The position numbers and the translations under genes are program-made. This document shows, in pieces, positions 17,855 to 26,505 of a stretch of DNA of 64,000 nt (position 1 is its first letter; every line of letters starts with the position of its first letter). The stretch lies in assembly GCF_000519205.1 (NCBI RefSeq), contig NZ_JAFB01000005.1, forward strand, positions 101,724 to 165,723, read 5' to 3'. The notes beneath the pieces were generated by a model, which was given only the letters and a program-made list of their open reading frames with translations, made no database searches and was not told the DNA's origin. Origin of the DNA: Amycolatopsis taiwanensis DSM 45107 (GTDB taxonomy: Bacteria; Actinomycetota; Actinomycetes; Mycobacteriales; Pseudonocardiaceae).

Positions 17855-18310
17855 ATGGTGGTAGCGAACGGGAGTCTTCCGCGTGTCGACGAGCACTCCG
17901 TCATGATCGGAGCGGCTCCGCAGGTCGTTTGGGATGCGTTGCTGTGTGTCGTGGAGCGGTCTTTTTCTTCTCTCCGACCGATGTCCCGCGTCCTGGGTTG
18001 CCGCGATGCCGAGACTGTCGGGCCACGGCCGCTTGCGGTCGGCTCGGCGTTTCCGGGCTTTCACGTTGCGGCCGCCGATGCACCGCACAAGCTGGAGCTT
18101 GCCGGACGTCATCGGTTCTCCAGGTATGCGCTGACCTTTAGACTTGACGATGTCGGTAACGGAAGGGTTCGGCTGCGCGCGGAGAGCCTCGCCGAGTTTC
18201 CCGGCGTGCTGGGGAGAGTCTACCAGGCCATGGTGATCGGAACCGGCGGTCATGTGCTGGGTGTCAAGCGTCTCCTCGCCACCGTAAAACGGCGGGCCGA
18301 ACGGCTGTGA
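17855..18310 (+). CDS. SRPBCC/START-like hydrophobic-ligand protein
   Basis: 151 aa. SVMIGAAPQVVWDALLCVVE at the start, FPGFHVAAADAPHKLELAGRH in the middle and AEFPGVLGRVYQAMVIGTGGH near the end match a small SRPBCC branch (helix-grip fold). No catalytic residues are evident. Start is ambiguous between ATG 17855 and GTG 17846. Its stop overlaps the next start (GTGA at 18307-18310), so it is translated with the ComB-like phosphatase gene. Confidence 0.65.
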   Translation: MVVANGSLPRVDEHSVMIGAAPQVVWDALLCVVERSFSSLRPMSRVLGCRDAETVGPRPLAVGSAFPGFHVAAADAPHKLELAGRHRFSRYALTFRLDDVGNGRVRLRAESLAEFPGVLGRVYQAMVIGTGGHVLGVKRLLATVKRRAERL

Positions 18311-19113
18311 GGCATACGGTGCGCACCGGTCCATACCGGCAGGATGGCTTTCGTCTCCGTTTCGAATGGGGACTTCCCGGTGCTGAGGAGATCGCCGAGC
18401 AGTCATGGGTGATGGCTGTGGTCGACGTCTTGTCGTTCACGACGACCCTGACCGTGGCGGTAGAGCGCGGTATTGAAGTCTTCCCCTACCGATGGAAAGA
18501 CGAGTCGGCGGCCAGATTCGCCCAGCAGCACGACGCGGTCTTGGCGGTGGGCCGCTCGCAGGCTCGGCCGGGCGAGGTGAGCTTGTCTCCGGCGACAGTC
18601 CGCGAGGCGCGCGATGTCCGCCGACTGGTCCTGCCCTCCCCCAACGGTTCAACGATCGCGCAGTCGATGGCAGGCGTCGCCGGCGAGGTGATCGGGGTAT
18701 CCCTTCGCAACGCTACCGCCGCCGCGGCGTGGACGGCTGCGCGTCTTCGCAGTGATGAGGCGTGCGGCGTCGCGGTGGTCGCAGCAGGCGAGCAGTGGTC
18801 GAACGGGGCGCTGCGCCCAGCCGTCGAGGATCTGTGGGGTGCTGGGGCTTACCTTTCCGCGCTCCGCCGTCATGGGTTCGACGCGCTTTCGCCCGAGGCG
18901 CAGTCGGCTGTCGCGGCGTTCGCGCACGTGTCCGGTGACATCGCACGGCAACTCCACGCCGCAGCCAGCGGCCGAGAGCTCGCCGCCGACGGTTACCGCC
19001 AGGACGTTGACGTAGCTGCCGAGATCGACCGCAGTGCGGTAGTTCCGGTACTGGTCGGGGGTAGCTTCCGGGCGGCCGCTTTGGTTGCCTCAGACCGGAA
19101 CTCGCGTTCCTGA
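18307..19113 (+). CDS. 2-phosphosulfolactate phosphatase-like protein (ComB family)
   Basis: 268 aa. VMAVVDVLSFTTTLTVAVERG is the family start (metal-binding Asp in VVDVLSF), followed by LPSPNGSTIA and VIGVSLRNATAAA, then VVAAGEQWSNGALRPAVEDLWGAG. True ComB removes phosphate from 2-phosphosulfolactate in coenzyme M synthesis, which actinobacteria do not make, so the substrate here must differ. Coupled by a 4-base overlap to the SRPBCC gene. Confidence 0.82.
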   Translation: MRHTVRTGPYRQDGFRLRFEWGLPGAEEIAEQSWVMAVVDVLSFTTTLTVAVERGIEVFPYRWKDESAARFAQQHDAVLAVGRSQARPGEVSLSPATVREARDVRRLVLPSPNGSTIAQSMAGVAGEVIGVSLRNATAAAAWTAARLRSDEACGVAVVAAGEQWSNGALRPAVEDLWGAGAYLSALRRHGFDALSPEAQSAVAAFAHVSGDIARQLHAAASGRELAADGYRQDVDVAAEIDRSAVVPVLVGGSFRAAALVASDRNSRS

Positions 19114-19172
19114 ACTGGGGACACGCGCGCCTGGAGCGGGAACACAGGCGCCTGAGCCGGGGACACGCGGCG
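19090..19172. repeat. 21-bp imperfect tandem repeat
   Basis: About four imperfect units of 21 bases share GGGGACACGCG or variants (ACTGGGGACACGCGCGCCTG, AGCGGGAACACAGGCGCCTG, AGCCGGGGACACGCGG). It overlaps the last codons of the ComB-like gene and fills the convergent gap before the kinase gene. The core resembles the 22-bp units at 13535 and 37587. Confidence 0.6.
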
Positions 19173-19204
19173 ACTTGCCGACTGTTATTGGATGCGGGAC
19201 CAGG

Positions 19205-21337
19205 TCAGCTGCTGGGGATGCTCCACAGCCTGACGGTGTCGTCGCCGGCGGTGCTGAGGGTACGGCCGTCCGGACTGAACGCCACCGTATCCGCCCCATA
19301 GGTGCTCGCGGAGTCGATCAGTCGACTGTTGTCCACATCCCACACCTCAATCGTTCCCCCGCTGATGAGCGCGGCGAGCCGGCGGCCGTCCGGGCTGAGC
19401 ACGGTGTGGCCGTTGTAACGGCCGGAGATGGTGATCGGCGGCCGGATCTGGTTGTAGGTGGCGGTGTCCCACAAACGCACCCTGTCCTCGTCTGTAGTCA
19501 TGAGCACGCGTCCGTCCGAGCTGAACCCGAAGGAGTCGATGTCCCTTTTGTACTGCGCCGTGATCGGCTCGCCGACACGCTGCCGGCTGGTGAGGTCCCA
19601 CAGGCTCAGGGAGGTGGTGCCGGAGTCGTCGACGACGGTGGTGACGAAGATGCGGCCGTCCGGACTGAACGCCATGTCGCGAATGAGACCCGTGTCGAGA
19701 CGGCCGATCTGCCGGCGCCCGGCCACATCCCACAGCCGCACACTGCCGGGGTCCTCGTCCTCGTTCATAACGGCCACGGTGCCGCCATCCCTGCTGAGCG
19801 CGGGCGTCTTGACGGAGAATTCATGGCCGGTGTTGATGACGAGAGGTTGGGCGGTCTGGCGGCCGCTGGCCACCTCCCACTGCTGAACGACGCTGTCTCC
19901 GCCGTCGACTTTCGCGGTGATCAGCGTGCGGCCGTCCGGGCTGAACGCCACGTTGCTGCTATCGGACTCACCACCCATATTGATGATCTGGCCCACTTGC
20001 CGCCGGCTGGCCACGTCCCACAGCATCACGGCGTTGTCGGAGGAGACCATTGCCAGGGTGCGGCCGTCCGGGCTGAACTCGACGTACTCCGCTGGTAAGG
20101 CACCGGTCATCGCGCTGATCTCGGCGATCTGCGGTGCTGAGGTGGTTTGCGTCGACGATGAAGTTTGTGGTGGCGGGGATGTTTCCTGGAGCGGAGTTTG
20201 CGGTGACGGCCACAGGATCCACACCAGTACGCCAGCCAGTGCCACAACCACAACAGGAACACCAAGGCGTACCCAGCGTTGTGCGGTACGCGAGCCTGCG
20301 GATCGGTCGAGAGCAGCCGTAGGCCGGCCATTCGGGGATTCCGCAGTGCCGGATTCGCGGCCTGGCTCGACCGGTGCGGTGGTGTCCACCCGGGTCGCCG
20401 TCACGGTCGGCGGACCGTCGTCGGTGATCGTGGTGGATTCCGGTGCCAGGTCGAGGATCCGGGCGACGTCGGCGTGTCGCCGGGTGATCAGCTGATGTAC
20501 CGCGGTGGGCCATGGCCGGGCGGATGGGGCGATCAAGCCGATCGAGTCCAACAACTCGGCCGGTGCCGGGCGTTGGGTTGGATCTTTGGCCAGGCACGGC
20601 GCGACGACGTCCCGGATCGTGGTGGGGAGCCCGGACAGGTCGGGGTCGGCCTGTACGACGTTGTTCAGGGTGCGCAATGTCGCGGTGTCGTTAAACGGGC
20701 TGTTGCCCACGGCGGCCGCGACGATGACGGAGCCGAGCGAGAACACGTCGCTGGCCGGAGTTACCGGCTCGCCGTTGGCTTGTTCGGGGGACATGAACGC
20801 GGGCGAGCCGATCAGCCAGCCGGTCCGGGTCAGGTCACCCGCCCCGTTGCCCCGGACAGCCCGCACGATACCGAAGTCGATCACCCGCGGGCCGTCGTCG
20901 GTGAGCAACACGTTGGACGGCTTGAGGTCCCGGTGCACCAGATCGGCGCGGTGAATCTGGATCAGCGCGGTCGCCAGCCCGGCGGCCAGGCGCAGCACCG
21001 ACTGCTCCGGCATCGCCCCGGTCGTCTGGATCACTTCGTGCAGTGAGGGGCCCGGCACGAAAACCGATGCCAACCACGGCGTGGGCGCGTCCGGGTCGGC
21101 GTCGACCACCGCGGCGGTGTACGCGCCGGACACCGCACGTGACGCGTCCACCTCACGGCGAAACCGGGCCCGAAACCCGTCATCCGCCGCGAACTGCGCA
21201 TGCACCAACTTCAGTGCGACCAGCCGGCCATCCGGGCCACTGCCCAGCAGCACCTGCCCCATGCCACCCCGGCCCAACTCCGCAATGACCCGGTACTGCC
21301 CGACCTCACGCGGACTCGGCGTCGCCAATGGCTTCAC
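19205..21337 (-). CDS. Ser/Thr protein kinase with C-terminal WD40-like repeats
   Basis: 710 aa from GTG 21337 (GAGG five bases upstream). The kinase domain is residues about 15-270: LGRGGMGQVLLG (P-loop), Lys43 in VALKL, HRDLKPSNVLL near 135-143, VIDFGIV (DFG), GSPAFMSPEQ. A Pro/Thr-rich linker precedes one membrane helix (VVVVALAGVLVWILW, about 362-382). The outside part has about seven WD40-like blades marked by FSPDGRTL and LWDVA. Membrane receptor-type kinase; the propeller probably senses a ligand or partner outside the cell. Confidence 0.93.
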   Translation of the reverse strand: MKPLATPSPREVGQYRVIAELGRGGMGQVLLGSGPDGRLVALKLVHAQFAADDGFRARFRREVDASRAVSGAYTAAVVDADPDAPTPWLASVFVPGPSLHEVIQTTGAMPEQSVLRLAAGLATALIQIHRADLVHRDLKPSNVLLTDDGPRVIDFGIVRAVRGNGAGDLTRTGWLIGSPAFMSPEQANGEPVTPASDVFSLGSVIVAAAVGNSPFNDTATLRTLNNVVQADPDLSGLPTTIRDVVAPCLAKDPTQRPAPAELLDSIGLIAPSARPWPTAVHQLITRRHADVARILDLAPESTTITDDGPPTVTATRVDTTAPVEPGRESGTAESPNGRPTAALDRSAGSRTAQRWVRLGVPVVVVALAGVLVWILWPSPQTPLQETSPPPQTSSSTQTTSAPQIAEISAMTGALPAEYVEFSPDGRTLAMVSSDNAVMLWDVASRRQVGQIINMGGESDSSNVAFSPDGRTLITAKVDGGDSVVQQWEVASGRQTAQPLVINTGHEFSVKTPALSRDGGTVAVMNEDEDPGSVRLWDVAGRRQIGRLDTGLIRDMAFSPDGRIFVTTVVDDSGTTSLSLWDLTSRQRVGEPITAQYKRDIDSFGFSSDGRVLMTTDEDRVRLWDTATYNQIRPPITISGRYNGHTVLSPDGRRLAALISGGTIEVWDVDNSRLIDSASTYGADTVAFSPDGRTLSTAGDDTVRLWSIPSS

Positions 21338-21554
21338 GGCAACCTCAGCCCGGCCCGCGCTGAGGTGGGAGCCAGGACGTTGCCAGGCATGGTGTGAACT
21401 GCCATGATCCCCTCTCCAGGACCGCACCGCGGTCAGACGCGGAAGATCATTTCAGGAAACGGCCCTTCTGTGAAGCACGCGGCCCGCGTGGGACGAGCGC
21501 GAGAGCGGTGCCGGTCCAGGACAGCGCTCTGGCCACCGAGTGTGAAGATGTGCC

Positions 21555-21974
21555 GTGAGTGAACCGCAGTTGATCGGCGTGTGGAGCGACGCCTACCTGA
21601 GCGTCGGCTCCATGGAGGCCACAGATCTGATCTTCACGGTGGCTGGGGTCGGCTGGTCGGTGTTGAGCACGGCCGCCGGATGCGAGCAGATCTTGTTTCA
21701 CTGGTCCGTGCCGGAACACGGCAGGCTTGTTCTCAGGGAAGAGCGGTACGCCCGATTCGAGGGGCATCTCGAGAGCCAGGTTCTCGTCGACGAACATGGC
21801 TGGGACGAGACCATTGAAACTGCGTTCATCATCCGGCCTGGCCGTGACGTTGGTGGTAATCCTGCAACGCTGCTGGAACTGGATGAGCGCATAAGCTTCG
21901 GCGATCAGTTCCAGCTGATTCGGCGGGAACCAGAGGCCAGAGACGATCCGGCGGGATGGACGCAGCCGCGATAA
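21555..21974 (+). CDS. Hypothetical protein
   Basis: 139 aa, acidic: PQLIGVWSDAYLSVGSMEATDLIF, WSVPEHGRLVLREERYARFEG, and a Pro/Asp-rich end. The spacing of β-prone segments suggests a small β-barrel, perhaps lipocalin-like, but I recognise no family. GTG start. It diverges from the kinase gene across 217 bases. Confidence 0.55.
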   Translation: MSEPQLIGVWSDAYLSVGSMEATDLIFTVAGVGWSVLSTAAGCEQILFHWSVPEHGRLVLREERYARFEGHLESQVLVDEHGWDETIETAFIIRPGRDVGGNPATLLELDERISFGDQFQLIRREPEARDDPAGWTQPR

Positions 21975-22536
21975 CAGTCGAGTGCGCGGCAAGCTGTGAC
22001 GAGCGGCTGGTCCGGCCATGCCTCGCTAACCGTGATCTACGACCGGGAGCGGCCACCGTGGTCCTGCCGACGGACTCCTTGAAGCGGCCGCCTCGCCGCG
22101 CAGGAACCGTCGGCGGGTGAGCTACGCCAGAGGCGGACACACCGCGACAGTTCCGTCACGGTGCGCTGCTTGGAGCCGGGAAAGGCCGGCAATGTTGGCG
22201 CCGCTGTAACAATCTCTCAGGGGCTACGTGTCTGACGAACAGGGTCTCAGCAGGTTCTGACGGCTCACCACGATCACTGTCGGATTGTGGATGGCCACGA
22301 CGGACGGCGTTTCCGTTCCGGGCCAGGAGCATGGGTCAGCCTTGCCCCGTGCGCAGCAGTCTCGCTGCACACCTCGATTCGTGCTTTCCGGCTCGCCCAG
22401 ACGAGCCCGATAGCCCGATAACGTCGCCACCCTGCCGCTCCCGTGTCAGGTGAGTTGATCCGGATTCATTGCCGCGACCACAAGTGATCCGGCGCACAGT
22501 TGAGCACTGTCTCGGTGTTGTGGTGGACTTCTTTGT
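21975..22536. other. 562-base stretch without a supported gene
   Basis: Frames here are short or look like shadows, and I see no RNA gene, strong dyad or repeat family member. Base composition is close to that of the neighbours. Confidence 0.4.
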
Positions 22537-22995
22537 GTGGCTGGAAAACTGGAGATATCTCGGGACATCGCGGCGGCACCCGAAGCGGTGTACGCCGCGA
22601 TATCGGACGTGACTCGCATGGGCGAATGGTCGGAGGAGTGCTACGCCTGCGACTGGCACGACGGCTTCGACGGCCCGGCCGTCGGCGCCACCTTCGACGG
22701 GCACAATCGCCATGGCACGCACGAGTGGACCACTCAGGGCAAGGTCATCACCGCGGACCCGGGCCGGGCGTTCGCGTTCGAGTGCTCGATGCGCGGCATC
22801 CACTATTCGACCTGGGGCTACCAGATCCAGCCCACGGAAACCGGCTGCCGGGTCACCGAGTGGAGCCAGGACCTCCGGCCCGACTATGCCCTGGAATTCA
22901 GCAAGAAGATCTCAGGTGTGGAGGACCGGACGGTCCGCAACCGCCAGACGATCAGCGGCACGCTCGAACGCCTCGCCGCTGCCCTGGAGAGCTGA
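22537..22995 (+). CDS. SRPBCC-family protein
   Basis: 152 aa. LEISRDIAAAPEAVYAAISDV and MGEWSEECYACDW at the start are the standard polyketide-cyclase/START opening. VGATFDGHNRHG, WTTQGKVITADPGRAFAFEC and the long C-terminal helix (TISGTLERLAAALES) complete the helix-grip fold. Binds an unknown hydrophobic ligand. GTG start at 22537, without a clear ribosome site. Confidence 0.85.
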   Translation: MAGKLEISRDIAAAPEAVYAAISDVTRMGEWSEECYACDWHDGFDGPAVGATFDGHNRHGTHEWTTQGKVITADPGRAFAFECSMRGIHYSTWGYQIQPTETGCRVTEWSQDLRPDYALEFSKKISGVEDRTVRNRQTISGTLERLAAALES

Positions 22996-23094
22996 CCTGG
23001 TCCCGATGGAAGCCCCGGCTGCGGTCGTGCGCGACCGACTGGCCGTTGAACCGCCGTCGAGGCGCATCGCCGAACGTCCCGCCGAAGTCGAGGG

Positions 23095-23442
23095 TTACTG
23101 GGCCGACATGGCCTCTCGCATCGCCTTGGCGGTCTTCGTCGCGTCGTAACCCTCGGGGACGCCTTCGACCAGGATGATGTCGCCCTCGATGTGCCGCGAG
23201 CGCAACGGCGCGATTTCCTGGTACGCGGGCGAATCCCACCAGGCCCGCGCCTCGGCGATCCCGGGAAAGCCGATCATGACTATGGCGCCGGGCCAATGGC
23301 CCTCCCTCACCTCGTGCTGCGTCATGTGCACCAGGAAGCGGCCGCCGTATGGCTCGAACGTGGCAGGAATGCGCTCGATGTACTCGGCGACATCCGGATG
23401 TGGGGCGGCGTCCTGGAGATGGGCTATAACGTACGCGGCCAC
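23095..23442 (-). CDS. DUF1330 protein
   Basis: 115 aa. AAYVIAHLQD at the start, EYIERIPATFEPYGGRFLVH and WDSPAYQEIAPLRSRH follow the DUF1330 pattern, a ferredoxin-like dimeric α+β barrel. Function unknown; members are often found alone. GTG start at 23442. Confidence 0.85.
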   Translation of the reverse strand: MAAYVIAHLQDAAPHPDVAEYIERIPATFEPYGGRFLVHMTQHEVREGHWPGAIVMIGFPGIAEARAWWDSPAYQEIAPLRSRHIEGDIILVEGVPEGYDATKTAKAMREAMSAQ

Positions 23443-23678
23443 GGTGTCCTCCGGTCGTTCTAACTCTGTACACCTCTATGGTGACACCCGATCCGTCCAG
23501 GATCGATTACCCAAGAGGTAAGCAACTCGGCCCACAGCGCGGATGGAGACGCTGGGACGCAGCCGAGTTGGTCCATAGACAGGTCCGAAGTAGACGACCT
23601 GGGCCTTCGTGGCGAGACTGGATGCATCGCTTGCCTCACCGATTCGCGGACAGGCAGACCATCGGTACCGTCGCGAAT

Positions 23679-24188
23679 ATGGCCTCACCGCAAGCCCTTG
23701 TCTCAGCTCTGGCAGATCCCGAACGACTGCTGCTCTTCGCCCGGATCTGCACCACGCCTGCCGGACTTCCCGCAGCTGACGACCCACACCTGGCAAAGCT
23801 CGCGAAGCGCCTGATAGCGGCTGGGCTCGTCACCTTCTCAGACGACCGTTACCACGTCGTCCCCGAAGCTTTTCGTGAGGCGTTGGCCAAGACCCCGGTC
23901 GACCCACTCGAAGCGCTGTTCAGGCACGGGCGGCTCGTCGCGATCCCGCGCCCGGGCAAGCTCCGGCAGGCCCTGCTCATCCACCTCGCCGGGAAGTTCG
24001 AGCCAGGGCGTCTCTACACCGAGCGCGAAGTCCGCGAGAAACTGGCGCCGGTCCATGACGACCATGCCGCGCTCCGCCGCTACCTCGTGGACGAAGGCCT
24101 GCTACAACGCAGCAAGGATGGCAGTACTTACGGGCGCCCCACGGAAGCACGGTCCGACGACTCCAGCGCACCGAGCCCAGTGAGCTAA
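23679..24188 (+). CDS. DUF2087-domain protein with N-terminal winged helix
   Basis: 169 aa from ATG 23679. The N-terminal half (LVSALADPERLLLFARICTTPAG, LAKLAKRLIAAGLVT) is an ArsR-like winged helix. Residues 85-150 (IPRPGKLRQALLIHLAGKFE, YTEREVREKLAPVHDDHAAL, RRYLVDEGLLQRSKDGSTYGR) are DUF2087. The gene's last codons and stop lie in a sequence that also ends the integrase at 29298 (see 24178-24215), so its C-terminus may have been rewritten by an old element. Confidence 0.8.
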   Translation: MASPQALVSALADPERLLLFARICTTPAGLPAADDPHLAKLAKRLIAAGLVTFSDDRYHVVPEAFREALAKTPVDPLEALFRHGRLVAIPRPGKLRQALLIHLAGKFEPGRLYTEREVREKLAPVHDDHAALRRYLVDEGLLQRSKDGSTYGRPTEARSDDSSAPSPVS

Positions 24189-24215
24189 TGGCCCACCTCA
24201 AGAGTTGATCTAGCG
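24178..24215 (+). repeat. Copy of the integrase 3'-end sequence
   Basis: GTGAGCTAATGGCCC followed by CTCAAGAGTTGATCTAG matches the end of the recombinase gene and downstream DNA at 29290-29333, with one 11-base unit missing. It supplies the stop of the DUF2087 gene. No tRNA fragment follows, so this looks like the oldest, left-truncated mark of element insertion. Confidence 0.65.
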
Positions 24216-24325
24216 TCGCTGGTACTGCAGGCGTTCATGCTCCTGCCGGAATATCGTTTCTCTGTCCGGCCGATGTAGTCCGCGATCACGCTGAACTGGG
24301 GAAGTAAGCGTGTTGGAGAGCGTGC

Positions 24326-24448
24326 GCGAAGCGCCCGTGACCGGTGCCGCCCAGTCTGGCGGCCCTCGGGAGCGCCGCGAGGAGATCACCGGACGTGCCC
24401 TCCCCCTGATCTCTGAAGCGGTGCCGGGGTTCGGGGCAGAGCCCCGAG
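24326..24448. repeat. About 120-bp direct repeat, copy 1
   Basis: Begins GCGAAGCGCCC and ends GGGGCAGAGCCCCGAG. The matching copy is 26506-26626, with about 85-90 percent identity by eye. Both lie upstream of the first gene of their element, so this is a shared element module, perhaps a leader or binding region. Confidence 0.8.
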
Positions 24449-24526
24449 GGTTGGTCCTTCCTGGGTTGTGGTGCCGTGGAGTGCCGATGTGGCACCATTC
24501 GGGCATGCTTTCAACGCGAAAGGGCA

Positions 24527-24937
24527 ATGCCGCGTAGGCGCCCGGGTGTTGTGCGCGCGGATCAGGCGCGTGCACGTGACCTTGAACGTGAACGCGAATC
24601 GGTGTACGTGGTCCCCGGTGTCAGTCGGGGGACCCAGGTGGCCATCGACGCTCTTGGCGTTACGGGTGCGTTTCACCAGTACCGAGAATTCCTTCGTCAG
24701 CCTGGGCGGTGGTTGTATCTGCCGCCGGGGTACCTGCCGGTGTGGCATGTAGTCGAAGCTCGTGACCAGTTGGAGTGGGCGCTCAGGACATTGCCTCCCA
24801 GACCGCGCCGCGAGCTGCGCAGGGTCGTTGCGCGCTTGGACCGCGAGTTCGAACGGCGGACATTGCCGGACCCCAACGCGCGGGTCGTCTATTCGTGCGG
24901 CCGCGAGGCTTGGTGGTGGCGGCGGTTGACCGAGTAG
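24527..24937 (+). CDS. Hypothetical element-borne protein
   Basis: 136 aa from ATG 24527, with AAAGG just upstream. Basic and helical: RADQARARDLERERESVYVVPG, then VAIDALGVTGAFHQYREFL and a Trp-rich end (REAWWWRRLTE). No domain recognised. It lies between the 120-bp repeat and the recombinase remnant of the old element, so it is probably surviving cargo. Confidence 0.5.
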   Translation: MPRRRPGVVRADQARARDLERERESVYVVPGVSRGTQVAIDALGVTGAFHQYREFLRQPGRWLYLPPGYLPVWHVVEARDQLEWALRTLPPRPRRELRRVVARLDREFERRTLPDPNARVVYSCGREAWWWRRLTE

Positions 24938-25000
24938 CGCTGCTCGATGGTGCGCACGCCGGGGCCGCCGGCCGGAGCGGAGCGGCAGGCCGAGCGGCCA

Positions 25001-25093
25001 CGACTGCCCGATCTCGTCGACAAGCACCGGAACGACCGAACCAACGACGACAATGACGACGGGCCGGCGGGAACGTTGGTGCCCGTGCGGTGA
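25001..25093 (+). pseudogene. Recombinase C-terminal remnant (layer 3)
   Basis: The frame reads LPDLVDKHRND...DDGPAGTLVPVR and stops at 25091-25093. It aligns with the integrase end LSKLVDDHRKG...SSGTLVPVS at 29298. Everything before it is lost and replaced by a GC-rich module (GGAGCGGAGCGGCAGGC) also found at 25916 and 27160. Confidence 0.7.
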
Positions 25094-25185
25094 TGTTGTT
25101 GGGATGTTGCTACGAGTCAGACTGATCTATGCATGAAGAAACCCCTACGTCCACAGTAGACGCCGTGTGACGGGGGTTCCTAGTG

Positions 25186-25229
25186 AGAGCGGATGACGGG
25201 AATCGAACCCCGCGTTCTCAGCTTGGAAA
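25186..25229. repeat. Decayed att site: tRNA-Gly 3' fragment (layer 3/2 junction)
   Basis: AGAGCGGATGACGGGAATCG followed by the T-arm and anticodon 3' side of tRNA-Gly, with one extra C and one G missing relative to 29391-29433. It then continues into ATCAAGTGGATCATGCTGG, the same attP arm that follows the copy at 26250. Confidence 0.85.
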
Positions 25230-25322
25230 TCAAGTGGATCATGCTGGAAAGTGGCCCTGACCTGCGGCGGAGTATTGCCCGGGAGGGCCGTTGTTGACCG
25301 TGGTTGACCCCTCTCATGGGTC

Positions 25323-25808
25323 CTACAGCTCGATGTACATCACGTGCAAGCCCACCCGGCCGAACTTCGGGTGGTCGAACGCGCCCGGCACCGTGCCGAC
25401 GATCTGAAAGCCGAGACGCTGGTAGAGGTTCACCGCCGCATGGTTGGTCTCCACCACCGCGTTGAACTGCATTCCCGCGTAACCGCGGCTGCGCGCCCAG
25501 TCCAGCGCGTATCGGCACAGCGCCTCGCCGACGCGGCGTCCCCGGGCGTCCGAGGCGACCATGAAGCTCGCCGTGGAGACGTGCGAGCCCCGGCCGGCCC
25601 GGTTGGTCTGCATGTGCGCGGTGCCGATGGTCCGGTGTCCCTCGACTGCAACCGCGGTGACTCCCGGTGGGCGGACCACCCAGGTATCGCGGGCTTGCTC
25701 CGCTGTCATCGCCGGGTCGTAGGTGAACGTTTCCTCAGCCTGGATGACCTCGCGGACGATCGGCCAGACATGGGGCCAGTCTGCCTCGACGAACTCCCGA
25801 ACCTGCAT
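25323..25808 (-). CDS. GNAT-family N-acetyltransferase
   Basis: 161 aa. MQVREFVEADWPHVWPIVREVI, then VVRPPGVTAVAVEG, ASFMVASDARGRRVGEALCR (acetyl-CoA loop) and AVVETNHAAVNLYQRLGFQIVGTVPGAF, the typical end of phosphinothricin-type or YhhY-like GNATs. ATG 25808 chosen; GTG 25817 is possible. It is whole, unlike the GNAT fragment at 16876, and lies inside a decayed element, either as cargo or as a later arrival. Confidence 0.85.
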   Translation of the reverse strand: MQVREFVEADWPHVWPIVREVIQAEETFTYDPAMTAEQARDTWVVRPPGVTAVAVEGHRTIGTAHMQTNRAGRGSHVSTASFMVASDARGRRVGEALCRYALDWARSRGYAGMQFNAVVETNHAAVNLYQRLGFQIVGTVPGAFDHPKFGRVGLHVMYIEL

Positions 25809-26017
25809 GGCGATCACGCTACCGGTCGGTTACGTGTGCGGACTCTTGGTTTGATGTGCTGCTAACGGAGGCGCGCTGCCCGGACCTTCGGCGGCCGTGC
25901 CGCGCGGCGCGCCGGGCTGGAGCGGAGCGGCAAGCCCGGATGTGCCGCGCGCGGCTACTGGGGCCCGGCCGCCAAGGTGACGGGCCAGTCGCGCGCCGCC
26001 GCTGGCGGCGCGCCTTG

Positions 26018-26157
26018 ACCAGCGGGCGACTAGTGACGCTGACGAGCGGATCGCGGACCGGCTGTCCAAGCTCACCGATGATCAGCGGAAGGGATCAACA
26101 GGCGAGGACGATGATCCAGACGACGGCGGCTCCGGCGTGCCGGTCCCGGTCGGCTAA
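26018..26157 (+). pseudogene. Recombinase C-terminal remnant (layer 2)
   Basis: Reads DQRATSDADERIADRLSKL, then TDDQRKGSTGEDDDPDDGGSG and VPVPVG before TAA at 26155-26157. It aligns almost residue for residue with the intact integrase end (QRATSDADERIADRLSKL...). Downstream DNA is also shared, including GAGTTGATCTAGAAACAGTG. Confidence 0.9.
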
Positions 26158-26249
26158 TGGCACGTTAATGGCACGAAAGATGAGTTGATCTAGAAACAGT
26201 GAAGGCCCAGTTCCAAAGTAGACACCTTTTGGCCCTGGCCTTTGCACGA

Positions 26250-26292
26250 AGAGCGGATGACGGGAATCGAACCCGCGTTCTCAGCTTGGGAA
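26250..26292. repeat. att site: 43-bp tRNA-Gly 3' duplication (attL of youngest element)
   Basis: 43 bases identical to 29391-29433, covering the T-arm, variable region and 3' anticodon stem of tRNA-Gly(CCC). Identity ends exactly where the copy runs on into TCAAGTGGATCATGCTGG instead of the anticodon 5' side. Together with 29391-29433 it defines the element borders. Confidence 0.9.
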
Positions 26293-26505
26293 TCAAGTGG
26301 ATCATGCTGGAAAGTGGCCCTGACCTGCGGAAGCAGTGTTGCTCGGGAGTGCCACTGTTGACCGTGGTTGACCCCCTCTAATGGCCCGTGATTGGCCCGG
26401 CGGGGCGGGCTCCCACCTGCACGGTTCGGGCTGAGGTGATCTCCTCGCGGCGCGGGTTCATCCCTGCCGGGCCGGGTGGTGCCGGTCAAGGGTCTGCCGC
26501 AGGCC

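Larger units (their letters stand above)
24178..25229. mobile_element. Remnant of an old tRNA-Gly integrative element (layer 3)
   Basis: Bounded on the right by a decayed tRNA-Gly 3' fragment (25186-25229) preceded by a recombinase C-terminal remnant (25001-25093). The left border is uncertain; the integrase-end copy at 24178 is the best candidate. It contains the 123-base segment 24326-24448 that recurs at 26506-26626 inside the youngest element, and one small gene. No mobility function is left. Confidence 0.55.
25186..26292. mobile_element. Remnant of a second tRNA-Gly integrative element (layer 2)
   Basis: About 1.1 kb between two tRNA-Gly 3' fragments (25186 and 26250). It keeps the attP-side arm after the left fragment, a GNAT gene on the reverse strand, and the last 46 codons of a recombinase just before the right fragment. 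The rest has been deleted. Confidence 0.7.

Noticed and set aside
26250-26292. Second and third tRNA-Gly genes at 26250 and 25186
   Set aside because: Only the 3' half is present; the acceptor 5' strand, D-arm and 5' anticodon stem are missing, so these are att duplications.
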